DNA of 64,000 bases from Massilia sp. IC2-477 (GCF_020707265.1 NZ_JAJFEQ010000007.1:1-64000), one strand, 5' to 3'; positions 8,680-17,202 are shown, numbered from the stretch's first letter. Numbers and translations: made by a program. Notes: generated from the letters alone by a model not told the origin.

Positions 8680-10106
8680 TCGATACGATGAAAAAACTGA
8701 CTCCACTGGCCCTGGCATTGACCCTGGCCGGCTGCATGTCGCTGGCGCCGAAGTACGAGCGTCCGGCGGCCCCGGTGGCCCAGGCCTTCCCTGAAATGCC
8801 GAAGGCCGCCAGCGCCCCGGCCGCCCAGCTGGTCAACGAGGCCCCGGCGGCAATCGCCTGGCAGCGCTTCTTCCCGGACGCGCGCCTGCGTGGCCTGATC
8901 GAGCAGGCATTGAGCAACAACCGCGACCTGCGCGTCTCGATCGCCAACATCGAGCAGGCCCGTTCGCAGTACCGCATCCAGCGCGCCGACCGCCTGCCTT
9001 CGGTGGGCCTCGGCATCAGCGGCTCGCGCCAGACCACCGGCGAAGACCAGCCGATCCAGAGCCTGTACCAGTCGGGCTTCTCGGTCACCGCCTTCGAGCT
9101 CGACCTGTTCGGCCGCGTGCGCAACCTGTCGCAGGCGGCGCTGGCCCAGTACCTGGCAACCGAAGAGGCGCGCAAGTCGGCGCAGATCAGCCTGGTCTCG
9201 TCGGTGGCCAACGTCTACCTGCAACTGCTGGCCGACGAAGAGCTGCTGGCGATCACCCAGCAGACCCTGGGCACGCGCCAGGAATCGCTACGCCTGACCC
9301 AGCTGCGCTTCGACAACGGCGTCGCCTCGCGCTTCGAGCTGCAGCAGGCGCGTTCGCTGGTGGAGACCGCGCTGGCCACGCTCGCGGCGCAGCAGCGCCA
9401 GCGCGCCCAGGACCTCAACCTCCTGATCCTGCTGGTGGGCACGCCGGTGCCGGCAACGGCAGCCGCCGGCGCCACCCTGGCGTCGACCGAATTGCCCGAC
9501 CTGCCGGCCGGTTTGCCGTCGGACCTGCTGGCCAGCCGTCCGGACATCCGTTCGGCCGAGCAGCAGCTGATCGCGGCCAACGCCAACATCGGCGCGGCGC
9601 GCGCCAACTTCTTCCCGCGCATCAGCCTGACGGGCAGCGTGGGCAGCGCCAGCACCGAGCTGTCCGGCCTGTTCAAGAGCGGCAGCTATGGCTGGACCTT
9701 TGCGCCGCAAGCGATCCTGCCGATCTTCGACTATGGCCGCAATACCGCCGTGCTGGGCTCGGCCCGCGCCCAGCGCGACATCGCGGTGGCGCAGTACGAG
9801 CGCTCGATCCAGCAGGCCTTCCGCGAAGTGGCGGACGCACTGGCGGGGCAGTCGACCTTCAGCGAGCAGCTGCGCGCCCAGCGCGCGGTGGCCGAGGCCG
9901 AAGCCGACCGCTTCAACCTGGCCGACCTGCGCTACCGCAACGGCGCGGCCAGCTACCTCGAGCTGCTGGATGCGCAGCGCGCCCTGTTCCAGGCGCAGCA
10001 GCAGGCGGTGCAGGCCAACCTGCAGCGCCTGCAGAACCAGGTCACGCTGTACAGCGTGCTGGGCGGCGGCTGGACCGAGCCGGCCACGCCGGTGGCGGCG
10101 CGCTGA
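8676..10106 (+). CDS. RND efflux outer-membrane channel lipoprotein (OprM/NodT family)
   Basis: A 476-residue TolC-like channel. The signal ends in lipobox LTLAGC, giving a lipidated N-terminus, then KYERP, a common OprM/NodT motif. Two outer-membrane-efflux repeats follow, with the usual long coiled-coil regions (FELQQARSLVETALATLAAQQ and FSEQLRAQRAVAEAEADRF). The ATG at 8676 overlaps the pump stop and is preceded by GAAGGA. An in-frame ATG at 8688 (MKKLTPLAL) is an alternative start that would give a more usual short signal. It closes the operon and is followed by a terminator. Confidence 0.95.
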   Translation: MIDTMKKLTPLALALTLAGCMSLAPKYERPAAPVAQAFPEMPKAASAPAAQLVNEAPAAIAWQRFFPDARLRGLIEQALSNNRDLRVSIANIEQARSQYRIQRADRLPSVGLGISGSRQTTGEDQPIQSLYQSGFSVTAFELDLFGRVRNLSQAALAQYLATEEARKSAQISLVSSVANVYLQLLADEELLAITQQTLGTRQESLRLTQLRFDNGVASRFELQQARSLVETALATLAAQQRQRAQDLNLLILLVGTPVPATAAAGATLASTELPDLPAGLPSDLLASRPDIRSAEQQLIAANANIGAARANFFPRISLTGSVGSASTELSGLFKSGSYGWTFAPQAILPIFDYGRNTAVLGSARAQRDIAVAQYERSIQQAFREVADALAGQSTFSEQLRAQRAVAEAEADRFNLADLRYRNGAASYLELLDAQRALFQAQQQAVQANLQRLQNQVTLYSVLGGGWTEPATPVAAR

Positions 10107-10126
10107 GCTTTCAGGCGTTCACATCG

Positions 10127-10158
10127 AAACCGGGCTGTGCGCAGCCCGGTTTTTTTTC
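10127..10158 (+). terminator. Intrinsic terminator of the efflux operon
   Basis: A GC-rich hairpin, ACCGGGCTG-TGCG-CAGCCCGGT, is followed by eight T residues, 20 bases after the channel stop codon. Confidence 0.93.
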
Positions 10159-10264
10159 GTCCAGCGTCAAATTGGGGCGAATTGAAGCGCGGAATTGAAG
10201 CAATGCGGAATGCGCAAGCTCGCTACACTGGACGCATGAACGCTTGCATGAAGCTCCCCCGACC

Positions 10265-11251
10265 ATGCGCAAATTCGCCCGCTCACATTGGAAAGTCATT
10301 ATCGCGATCCTGCTGGCGATCGCGCTGGCTACGCTGACCTTGGAAACCGACTCCGCCCCCGCCACCAGCCCCGAACTGTCCACCCGCCTGCGTGCGCACG
10401 TGCAGGCCATCGCCAGCAAGGAGCACAACACCGCCACCCCGCGCGAACTGGAACAGGCCGCGCGCCACATCGAAACCACCTTGGAAAGCTACGGCTATCG
10501 GCCGCGCAAGCAGGAATACCAGGCCGACGGCCAGAAGGTGCGCAACATCGAAGTCTCGGTGTCGAACACCGTGGCGGGCGCCAAACCTGAACGCATCTTC
10601 ATCGTCGGCGCCCATTACGACTCCGCACGCGGCGCGCCGGGCGCCAACGACAACGGCAGCGGCACCGCCGCCGTGCTGGAACTGGCGCGCCTGCTCAAGA
10701 CCATGCAGCCGAGCCGCGGCACCGAAGTGAAGTTCGTGTTTTTCGTGAACGAGGAACCGCCCTATTTCATGGGCGAAGAGATGGGCAGCATGCAGCACGC
10801 CCGGGAGCTCAGGCAAAGCGGGCAGAACGTGGCGGGCGCGCTGATCCTGGAAACCATCGGCTGGTACTCACAGGAGAAGAACAGCCAGAAGCTGCCGCCG
10901 GGACTGGAGAAGCAGTACCCGAGCACCGGCAACTTCATCGCCTTCGTGGGCACGCTGGAATCATCGGCGCTGGTGCGGCAGGCGCTGGCGGCCTTCCGCG
11001 CGCAGTCCGATTTCCCGGCCGAGGGCCTGGCGGCGCCGGCCCATGTGATGGGCGTGACACTGTCGGACCACTCCTCGTACAACCGGCACGGCTACCCTGC
11101 CCTGATGATCACGGATACCGCCTTCCTGCGCTATCCCTACTATCACACGGCGGAAGATACGCCGGACAAGCTCGATTACGGCAGCATGGCGCGCGTGGTC
11201 AAGGGACTGGCGCGCACCATCGATTCGCTCGCAGGCGCCGCGCGCACGTAG
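10265..11251 (+). CDS. Membrane-anchored or secreted M28-family zinc aminopeptidase
   Basis: A 328-residue M28 peptidase. Residues 11-26 form a hydrophobic signal anchor (VIIAILLAIALATLTL). Co-catalytic zinc ligands can be assigned: His117 in GAHYDS, Asp129 in NDNGSG, the acidic pair Glu163/164 in NEEPPYF (general base and ligand), Glu196 in LETIGWY and His294 in YYHTAEDT. These are the M28 positions in order. It probably removes N-terminal residues from peptides in the periplasm. The start at 10265 is chosen because it directly begins the basic and hydrophobic leader; an in-frame ATG at 10244 adds seven residues, and neither has a clear ribosome site. The stop TAG lies in the edge of a dispersed repeat. 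Confidence 0.87.
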   Translation: MRKFARSHWKVIIAILLAIALATLTLETDSAPATSPELSTRLRAHVQAIASKEHNTATPRELEQAARHIETTLESYGYRPRKQEYQADGQKVRNIEVSVSNTVAGAKPERIFIVGAHYDSARGAPGANDNGSGTAAVLELARLLKTMQPSRGTEVKFVFFVNEEPPYFMGEEMGSMQHARELRQSGQNVAGALILETIGWYSQEKNSQKLPPGLEKQYPSTGNFIAFVGTLESSALVRQALAAFRAQSDFPAEGLAAPAHVMGVTLSDHSSYNRHGYPALMITDTAFLRYPYYHTAEDTPDKLDYGSMARVVKGLARTIDSLAGAART

Positions 11252-11382
11252 GGGTGATCTGGTCCAATGGACCAGATCACGGTCTTCCCGCCCACGTGGT
11301 GATAGTTTGCAGCGAGATCATCGGGCGCGAGAGCGGAGCAGTTTGCAATCTCCGCGTGGGCGGCGAAGCCGCCCACCCTACG
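11248..11382. repeat. Paired palindromic repeat, locus B, with an added 27-nt hairpin
   Basis: The left side (11248-11306) starts CGTAGGGGTG, where a perfect palindrome (11254-11280, GTGATCTGGTCCA-A-TGGACCAGATCAC) replaces the usual stem before CCGCCCACGTGG. The right side (11351-11382) is a standard inverted unit, GTGGGCGGC-GAA-GCCGCCCAC then CCTACG. The two outer TAGs are the stop codons of the M28 peptidase (11249-11251) and of hemW on the other strand (11378-11380). The whole space between these convergent genes is therefore repeat-derived; the hairpins may terminate or stabilise both transcripts. Confidence 0.85.
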
Positions 11383-12613
11383 AACCCAGGAACATCTCCT
11401 GCAAGTCGTTCAGGAAGCGCTGCCCCAGCTCGGTCGGCCTGATCAGCTTGTGGTCGCGCCACAAGAGGCCCTTGGCCTCCGCCTCGTTCAACGCCTTGGT
11501 GATGGCGCTGATGCTCATGCCGGTGCGTTCGCCGAACAGGTTTGGATCGAAGCCCTCAGTCAGGCGCAGCGCGTTGAGCATGAATTCGAAGCCCATGTCG
11601 CCGCGCGCGATCTCGTGCTCTTCCTGCACCGGGTTGCCGCGCTTTGCCGCCTCGATGAAGGACCCCGGCTGCTTGTAGCGCGCCTGGCGCAGCACGCGGT
11701 GCGGGAACGAGATCTTGGAATGCGCGCCGGCGCCGATGCCGAGGTAGTCGCCGAACTGCCAGTAGTTCAGGTTGTGCTGCGCGCGCTTGCCCGGCTGGGC
11801 GTAGGCCGAGACTTCGTAGTGCTCGTAGCCGGCGTTTGCCGTGGCCTCGAGGATCATGTCCTGCATGTCGGCGCTGGTGTCGTCGTCCGGCAGGGTCGGC
11901 GGATACTTGGCGAAGACCGTGTTCGGTTCCATCGTCAGGTGGTACATCGAGAGGTGCGGCGGTGCAAAGGAGAGCGCGGTCTCCAGGTCGCGGCGTGCTT
12001 CCTCGAGCGTCTGCGAGGGCAGCGCGAACATCAGGTCGAGGTTGAAGTTATCAAAGGTCGAACGCGCGATCTCCACCGCGCGCAGCGCTTCCGCTTCGTC
12101 GTGGATACGGCCCAGCGCCTTCAGGTGCGCACCATTGAAGCTCTGGATGCCGATCGACAGGCGGTTCACGCCGCTGTCGCGGTAGGACTTGAAGCGCTCG
12201 GCCTCGAAAGTGCCCGGATTGGCTTCCATCGTGATCTCGGCGTCGAGCGCCAGCGGCAGCAGGGTGCGCACGTCGGACAGCAGGCGATCCAGGCCGGCTG
12301 CCGACATCAGGCTCGGCGTGCCGCCGCCGATGAAGATGGTGTGGATCTTGCGGCCCCAGATCATGGGCAGCGACTGCTCCAGGTCGAGGCGCACGGCGTC
12401 CAGGTATTCCTTCTCCGGCAGCTCGCCCTTGGCCTCGTGCGAATTGAAGTCGCAGTAGGGGCACTTGCGCACGCACCAGGGGAAGTGGATGTAGAGCGAC
12501 AGCGGCGGCAGCGCCGTGAGGTTCAGCGCGCCGGGCTGCAGGTATTGCAGGGCGGTGGCGGCGGGAGAACGTGATTCGCCGGGCATCGGACCAGCGACTT
12601 TAATCGGGATCAT
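11378..12613 (-). CDS. hemW: Heme chaperone HemW (radical SAM, HemN-like)
   Basis: A 411-residue radical SAM protein. The 4Fe-4S/SAM motif is CVRKCPYCDF (CxxxCxxC, residues about 47-54), preceded by LYIHFPWC. GGGTPSLM and EANPGTF are standard HemN/HemW motifs, and the C-terminal HemN domain includes FEFMLNALRL. The short N-terminus without coproporphyrinogen-oxidase extensions favours HemW, which binds heme and delivers it to respiratory proteins, over a true HemN oxidase. Its ATG overlaps the rdgB stop (ATGA), implying coupled translation. The stop codon is supplied by the repeat at locus B. Confidence 0.92.
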   Translation of the reverse strand: MIPIKVAGPMPGESRSPAATALQYLQPGALNLTALPPLSLYIHFPWCVRKCPYCDFNSHEAKGELPEKEYLDAVRLDLEQSLPMIWGRKIHTIFIGGGTPSLMSAAGLDRLLSDVRTLLPLALDAEITMEANPGTFEAERFKSYRDSGVNRLSIGIQSFNGAHLKALGRIHDEAEALRAVEIARSTFDNFNLDLMFALPSQTLEEARRDLETALSFAPPHLSMYHLTMEPNTVFAKYPPTLPDDDTSADMQDMILEATANAGYEHYEVSAYAQPGKRAQHNLNYWQFGDYLGIGAGAHSKISFPHRVLRQARYKQPGSFIEAAKRGNPVQEEHEIARGDMGFEFMLNALRLTEGFDPNLFGERTGMSISAITKALNEAEAKGLLWRDHKLIRPTELGQRFLNDLQEMFLGS

Positions 12614-13194
12614 TTCAGTTTTTCTACCAATGCACGCAGGGCCTGGCCGCGGTGCGAGTGGGCGTTCTTGACGGCGGGTTCGAGTTCGGCCGTCGTCTTG
12701 CCGAGCGACGGGATCAGGAAGTGCGGGTCGTAGCCGAAGCCGTTGGCGCCGCGCGGGGTTTCGATGATCTCGCCGTGCCACTGGCCGTCGGCGATCACCG
12801 GCTGGGGGTCGTCGGCGTGGCGCACGTAGACCAGCACGCAGTAGTAATAGGCCGACTTGTCGCCATGCCGGGCCAGTTCGGCGACCAGCTTCTCGTTGTT
12901 GCGGGCGTCGGATTTCGGCTCGCCGGCGAAGCGCGCCGAGTAGACGCCGGGGGCGCCGCCCAGTGCGTTGACGCACACGCCCGAGTCGTCCGCCAGGGCC
13001 GGCAGGCCGGTCAGGCGCGAGGCATGGCGCGCCTTGGCCAGCGCGTTTTCCACGAAGGTGCCGAAGGGCTCTTCCGCTTCCGGGACATTGAATTCGCCTT
13101 GCGGGTGCAGCTCGAAGCCGATGGGCTCCAGCAGTTGTGCGAATTCCTTCAGTTTGCCGGCGTTGTTGGAGGCGAGGATCAGGCGTTGGGTCAT
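12610..13194 (-). CDS. rdgB: dITP/XTP pyrophosphatase (RdgB/HAM1)
   Basis: A 194-residue nucleotide-pool cleaner that hydrolyses dITP, dXTP and ITP to monophosphates. It has the HAM1 motifs: LILASNNAGKLKEF at the N-terminus, ALADDSGVCVNALGG, APGVYSARFAG, GYDPHFLIP near the C-terminus and the final SHRGQALRAL. Length matches the family (about 197). It sits between rph and hemW, a common beta- and gammaproteobacterial neighbourhood, and overlaps hemW by four bases. A 234-base gap with palindromes separates it from rph, so it may have its own promoter. Confidence 0.96.
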   Translation of the reverse strand: MTQRLILASNNAGKLKEFAQLLEPIGFELHPQGEFNVPEAEEPFGTFVENALAKARHASRLTGLPALADDSGVCVNALGGAPGVYSARFAGEPKSDARNNEKLVAELARHGDKSAYYYCVLVYVRHADDPQPVIADGQWHGEIIETPRGANGFGYDPHFLIPSLGKTTAELEPAVKNAHSHRGQALRALVEKLK

Positions 13195-13285
13195 TGGGGG
13201 CTCGGGCGGTGAGATTGCGGCGGAGGGTGGGTATTTTAGCGCTTCGAGCTAAAGCATGCTGTGGAGGCTGCAGTGCGAAATTGGG

Positions 13286-13312
13286 GTGAACAATGCCAGT
13301 GGCATTGTTCAC
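13286..13312. other. Perfect 12-bp hairpin between rph and rdgB
   Basis: GTGAACAATGCC-AGT-GGCATTGTTCAC is a perfect stem with a three-base loop. No T-run follows on either strand, so it is not a classical terminator. It may be an operator or an mRNA-processing hairpin in the rph-rdgB transcript. Confidence 0.6.
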
Positions 13313-13382
13313 GCCTTCGCCGGAACGGCGGTTTATCAGCTAACAATGGTCGTTACTATTCGCCCCGCGGCCTTCGCACGTC

Positions 13383-13402
13383 GTCCCGCCGAAGGCCGGG
13401 AC
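13383..13402. repeat. Single REP-like palindrome GTCCCGCCGAAGGCCGGGAC
   Basis: This short imperfect palindrome and its flanks (GTC before, CCAAGTTT after) resemble the tcgtcccggcgaaggccgggaccc type of intergenic repeat seen in many proteobacteria. Only one copy is present in the window, so its repeat status rests on general knowledge. Confidence 0.45.
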
Positions 13403-13428
13403 CCAAGTTTCTCGCCGAAGTCGATCGG

Positions 13429-14160
13429 TCAGATCAACCCAAGCGCCTGCTTCTGCAAGCGCACCAACTCCGTCACCCCCAGCTGCCCCAGGTCCAGCAG
13501 ACGATTCATCCCCACCCGATCAAACGCCGCGCCCTCGGCCGTGCCCTGCACCTCGATGAAATGCCCCTGCTCCGTCATCACGATATTCATATCCGTATCG
13601 CAATCCGAATCCTCGACATAATCCAGGTCCAGCACCGGGGTACCGCGGTAGACGCCGACCGAGATCGCGGCCACGAAATGCCTGACCGGCACCGTGGTCA
13701 AGACGCCCTGGCCCACCAGCGCGTTGAAGGCGTCGTAGGCCGCCACCATCGCGCCTGTGATCGAGGCGGTGCGGGTGCCGCCGTCGGCCTGAATCACGTC
13801 GCAGTCCAGGTGCAGGGTGCGCTCGCCAAAAGCCTCAAGGTCAAAGGCGGCGCGCAGCGAGCGGCCGATCAGGCGCTGGATTTCCTGGGTGCGGCCGGTC
13901 TGCTTGCCGCGCGCGGCTTCGCGGTCCATGCGGGTGTGGGTGGAACGCGGCAGCATGCCGTATTCGGCGGTCAGCCAGCCCTGCCCTTTCCCTTTCAGGA
14001 ACGGCGGCACCTTTTCTTCGATGCTGGCGGTGCAGATCACCTTGGTGTCGCCGCACTCGATCAGCACCGAGCCTTCGGCGTGCTTGGTGTACTGGCGGGT
14101 GATGCGGATGGGACGCAGCTGGTCGACCGCGCGGCCGCTCGGGCGTTGTTCGAAGCTCAT
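13429..14160 (-). CDS. rph: Ribonuclease PH
   Basis: A 243-residue phosphorolytic 3'-to-5' exoribonuclease that trims tRNA 3' ends and contributes to structured-RNA decay. The opening [16 protein letters not shown], the [21 protein letters not shown] phosphate-site region (split here as [17 protein letters not shown]) and [18 protein letters not shown] are diagnostic. Length is near the 238 of E. coli RNase PH, with an intact C-terminus, unlike the frameshifted K-12 allele. The ATG at 14160 follows AAGGA. It lies 11 bases after the PP2C gene, so it is probably in the same transcript as the kinase and phosphatase. Confidence 0.97.
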   Translation of the reverse strand: MSFEQRPSGRAVDQLRPIRITRQYTKHAEGSVLIECGDTKVICTASIEEKVPPFLKGKGQGWLTAEYGMLPRSTHTRMDREAARGKQTGRTQEIQRLIGRSLRAAFDLEAFGERTLHLDCDVIQADGGTRTASITGAMVAAYDAFNALVGQGVLTTVPVRHFVAAISVGVYRGTPVLDLDYVEDSDCDTDMNIVMTEQGHFIEVQGTAEGAAFDRVGMNRLLDLGQLGVTELVRLQKQALGLI

Positions 14161-14171
14161 GGTTTTCCTTT

Positions 14172-15098
14172 TTATTTCAACAATTGGGAGGACTTCTCGA
14201 TCGCCTCGCGAATCTCGGCGATCGCTCGTTCGATTTCGTCTTCGTCGAAGGCGTCGGCGCCCGACGGCAGCGGCTGGCCGGCGCTGATGGTCGAGCTGAC
14301 CGCGTCCTCGGGCAGCATCTGGGTCGAGATCATGTCCGGCGTCGTGGCGCCCGCCGCGTCCGCGCCCTGCCAGGTGATGGCGAGCGCCGTGGTGTTGTCG
14401 GCGCGCGCGCCGCCAATCGCTGCGGCCATCGCCACCAGGTCCGGTACCGCCTGCACGATGGTGGACGTCGACAGCCGGTGCAGGATCTCGCTTTCCGGCA
14501 GCATCGACCACAAGCCGTCGGAACACAGCAGCAGGGTGTCGCCCGGCTCCAGGCTGGCCTGGCGCGAGATGTCGATCTTCGGCGCCTGGCCCGCGCCCAG
14601 GCAGTTGTACAGCTTGTTGCGGTCCGGATGGGTGTTGCGCTGGGCCTCGGTGGCGCGGCCGCGTTCGATCAGGTATTCGAGGTGCGAATGGTCGCGCGTA
14701 CGCGCCAGCACCTGATTGCGGCGCACCCAGTACAGGCGCGAGTCGCCGCAGTGCGCCCACACGGCGCAGTTGTGCTGCACCAGGCAGGCCACCACCGTGG
14801 TGCGCGGCGTCTCCGGCAGCTTGTGCTTTTCGGCGTAGGCCAGGATGTCCCAGTGCGCCTGGTTCAGCGCGTCTTCCAGGAAGCGCTCGGGCTTCTTCAC
14901 ATAGGGCCGGGCCTGCATGCGGAACATCATCGACAGGGTCTGCAGCGCGATGGTCGCGGCGACCTCGCCCGCCAGGTGCCCGCCCATGCCGTCGGCCAGC
15001 ACCAGCAGCAGGGCGTCGCGCGTGAAGCTGTAGCCCATGCGGTCCTGGTTGACCTTGCGGCCGCCGATGTGGGTCTGCTGGTAGACGGAAAACTGCAT
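14172..15098 (-). CDS. PP2C-family protein serine/threonine phosphatase
   Basis: A 308-residue metal-dependent phosphatase. Metal-binding aspartates are in place: Asp19 (VNQDRMG), Asp36 (LADGMGGH), Asp194 (CSDGLW) and Asp234 (ARADNTT). The catalytic domain spans residues 1-240. The acidic, Ser/Thr-rich tail (residues 245-308) is unassigned and has a C-terminal helix. It lies 10 bases after the kinase gene, so it is its likely antagonist. No membrane segment is visible, so it is cytoplasmic. Confidence 0.93.
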   Translation of the reverse strand: MQFSVYQQTHIGGRKVNQDRMGYSFTRDALLLVLADGMGGHLAGEVAATIALQTLSMMFRMQARPYVKKPERFLEDALNQAHWDILAYAEKHKLPETPRTTVVACLVQHNCAVWAHCGDSRLYWVRRNQVLARTRDHSHLEYLIERGRATEAQRNTHPDRNKLYNCLGAGQAPKIDISRQASLEPGDTLLLCSDGLWSMLPESEILHRLSTSTIVQAVPDLVAMAAAIGGARADNTTALAITWQGADAAGATTPDMISTQMLPEDAVSSTISAGQPLPSGADAFDEDEIERAIAEIREAIEKSSQLLK

Positions 15099-15108
15099 GC
15101 TTGCTCTC

Positions 15109-16098
15109 CTAGGTCCGGGCCTTGCGGCCCATGCCCAGGCGGCCGGCCAGGGCGCGCCAGCCGCCTGCGCGCGCTTCGGTTTCTTCCATCTCGTCCGCCG
15201 CCTGCGGCGCCAGCGAGGGCGCCGCCTGCAGCACCTTCTGCATCGCGAACACGCTCTGCGGCCGCGCCAGCGGATCGAGCGCCATGCAGGAGCGTACCAT
15301 CGCGACCAGCTCGGGCGAATAGCTGCCTTCGAGTTTTGCGAACTGGGTTTCGGTCTTGTCTTCCTGGCGGCGCGCCTCGACTGCCGGCGGCATCGAGCGC
15401 GTCATGCAGGCGTACATGGCCGCGCCGATGCTGTAGATGTCGGTCCAGGGCCCCAGCGTGGCCGCCTTGCTGTACAACTCGGGGGCCGCGAAGCCCGGCG
15501 TGTACATCGGCGCCAGCATGGGCGCGTCGATATTGATGGTCTGGCGCGCCGCGCCGAAGTCGAGCAGCAGCGGCGAGCCGTCGACGCGCAGGTAGATGTT
15601 GGCCGGTTTCAGGTCCAGGTGCAGCAGCTTGTTGGCGTGGACTTCGCGCACTCCGGCGCACACGCCGTTGAACAGCTGGCGGATCGACGTCTCGCTCATG
15701 CGGCTGCCGCGCGCATGCAGGCGCGCGATGTGGTCCTGCAGCGTGTGGCCGGATTCGTAGGCCATCACCATATACACCGTCTCGTGGGCGCGGAAGAAGT
15801 TCACCACCCGCACCACGTTCGGGTGGACGATGCGCGCCAGCGCCCGCCCCTCTTCGAAAAAGCACTTCAGGCCGATCCGGAACACGGCCAGGTTGGGTTT
15901 CGAGACCACGGGAATCAGCTCGCCGGGAGCGCGCAGGGCGAGCTGGCTGGGGAGGTATTCCTTGATGGCGACCGCGTTGCCTTCCGCGTCATATGCCAGA
16001 TAAACAATACTGAACCCACCGGACGCAATTTTCTTTACAATGCGATATCCGGCAATTTCCAGGCCATCCGGCAGGGGGGCGTTATTCTGTGCGGCCAT
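15109..16098 (-). CDS. Hanks-type serine/threonine protein kinase, non-RD type
   Basis: A 329-residue cytoplasmic kinase. Glycine loop IASGGFSIVYLA (residues 24-35), catalytic Lys46 in VAIKEY, Glu in FFEEGRALARIVHPN, catalytic loop HLDLKPANI with Asp162 and Asn167, DFG at Asp180, and APE-like AAPELYS are all present, so it should be active. HLD replaces the common HRD, making it a non-RD kinase whose activity need not depend on activation-loop phosphorylation. There is no transmembrane or PASTA region; the last 40 residues are basic and low complexity. It is first in the leftward kinase-phosphatase-rph run and divergent from yicC. Substrates are unknown. Confidence 0.92.
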   Translation of the reverse strand: MAAQNNAPLPDGLEIAGYRIVKKIASGGFSIVYLAYDAEGNAVAIKEYLPSQLALRAPGELIPVVSKPNLAVFRIGLKCFFEEGRALARIVHPNVVRVVNFFRAHETVYMVMAYESGHTLQDHIARLHARGSRMSETSIRQLFNGVCAGVREVHANKLLHLDLKPANIYLRVDGSPLLLDFGAARQTINIDAPMLAPMYTPGFAAPELYSKAATLGPWTDIYSIGAAMYACMTRSMPPAVEARRQEDKTETQFAKLEGSYSPELVAMVRSCMALDPLARPQSVFAMQKVLQAAPSLAPQAADEMEETEARAGGWRALAGRLGMGRKART

Positions 16099-16128
16099 TC
16101 ACGAAGGTTTCCTTGCTTAACAGGGCAA

Positions 16129-16158
16129 TTGTGTGGATAAATGTCGGCTTTGTAAAGA
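16129..16158 (+). promoter_or_regulatory. Candidate sigma-70 promoter of yicC
   Basis: TTGTGT (16129-16134), an 18-base spacer ending in TG, and TAAAGA (16153-16158) lie 19 bases before the TTG start of yicC, in the 79-base divergent gap with the kinase gene. The match is moderate. Confidence 0.4.
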
Positions 16159-16177
16159 ATAAGAACCGGGGATCCCT

Positions 16178-17080
16178 TTGAGCATTTCAAGCATGACAGG
16201 TTATGCGGTGGCCACCAGCGAAGGCGCTGCCGGCACCCTCACGATCGAGATCAAGAGCGTCAATTCGCGCTTCCTCGACCTCCAGTTCCGCATCAACGAC
16301 GACCTGCGCGCGCTGGAACCCGACCTGCGCGCCGCGATCATGGCCGCCATCACCCGCGGCAAGGTCGAGGTGCGCCTGTCCTTCGGCCGCAAGACCGCCG
16401 GCGGCTCGCAAGCGCTCAACCAGGAACTGCTGGCCGACCTCGCGCGGCTGCAGGGCGAGGTGACGAAGCACTTCGCCTCCGCGCCGCCGATGACGGTGGC
16501 CGAGCTGCTGCGCTGGCCCGGCGTCATCGAGGAATCCACGGTGGGCCAGGAGTCGCTGCAGGCTGACGTCGCCGCCCTCACCGCCACCACCGTCGCCGCA
16601 TTCGTCGACAGCCGCAAGCGCGAAGGCGCGGCGCTGGAAGCGATGCTGCTGTCGCGCATCGAGGCGATGGAAGCGATCGTCAAGCGCATCTCGCCGCTCA
16701 TCCCGCAGGTGATCTCCCAGTTCCAGCAAAAAGCCATCGAGCGCATGCAGGACGCGCTGGGCCTGGCCGGCCACGGCAATCCCTCGGTGCTGAGCCGCCA
16801 GGAAGTGCTGGAACGCATCCGCCAGGAAGTGACGCTGTACGGCATCCGCATCGACGTGTCGGAAGAGCTGTCGCGCCTGTCGGCGCACCTGAACGAAACC
16901 CGCCACATCCTCAAGAAGGGCGGCCAGGTCGGCAAGCGCCTCGACTTCATGATGCAGGAACTGAACCGCGAAGCGAACACGCTGGGCGCCAAGGCCTCGG
17001 TGAAGGAACTGGCGGATGCGTCGATGGAGCTGAAGCTGCTGATCGAGCAGATGCGCGAGCAGGTGCAGAACCTGGAATAA
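16178..17080 (+). CDS. yicC: YicC/YloC-family endoribonuclease
   Basis: A 300-residue protein of the YicC family, whose members are endoribonucleases linked to RNA turnover. The N-terminus SSMTGYA, the EIKSVNSRFLDL segment, GKVEVRLSF and the C-terminal KKGGQVGKRLDFMMQELNRE through KELADASMELKLLIEQMREQ are family hallmarks. The TTG at 16178 is chosen because homologues carry a few residues before SMTGYA; an ATG at 16193 would cut into the motif. It lies upstream of gmk, a conserved association, but here a palindromic repeat separates them. Divergent rph and rdgB give the region an RNA and nucleotide maintenance theme. Confidence 0.93.
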   Translation: MSISSMTGYAVATSEGAAGTLTIEIKSVNSRFLDLQFRINDDLRALEPDLRAAIMAAITRGKVEVRLSFGRKTAGGSQALNQELLADLARLQGEVTKHFASAPPMTVAELLRWPGVIEESTVGQESLQADVAALTATTVAAFVDSRKREGAALEAMLLSRIEAMEAIVKRISPLIPQVISQFQQKAIERMQDALGLAGHGNPSVLSRQEVLERIRQEVTLYGIRIDVSEELSRLSAHLNETRHILKKGGQVGKRLDFMMQELNREANTLGAKASVKELADASMELKLLIEQMREQVQNLE

Positions 17081-17115
17081 TTTGTTGTCGTCGCGCAACA
17101 ATGTGCGATGACCAT

Positions 17116-17202
17116 TTGAACGCGTGGGCGGGAGACCCGCCCACCCTACGAACAGCCGAGCGGTTTTCGTAGGGTGGGCAAGTTTCTTGCCCACGCGTTC
17201 AA
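17116..17202. repeat. Paired palindromic repeat, locus C, in reversed arrangement
   Basis: Two 35-base units are inverted repeats of one another: TTGAACGCGTGGGC...CCACCCTACG (17116-17150) and CGTAGGGTGGGC...CACGCGTTCAA (17168-17202). Their outer arms are perfectly complementary, but the hairpin tips differ: GGG-AGA-CCC in the first and AAG-TTT-CTT in the second. Unlike the other four loci, the TAG ends point inwards. The pair fills most of the yicC-gmk gap and could form one long cruciform. Confidence 0.9.

Noticed and set aside
4207..8718. A 1503-codon open frame on the minus strand opposite the efflux adaptor and pump genes
   Set aside because: It is antisense to clear, motif-complete acrA and acrB homologues. 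Its translation is His/Arg/Gln-rich low complexity, the usual artefact of high-GC third-position bias.
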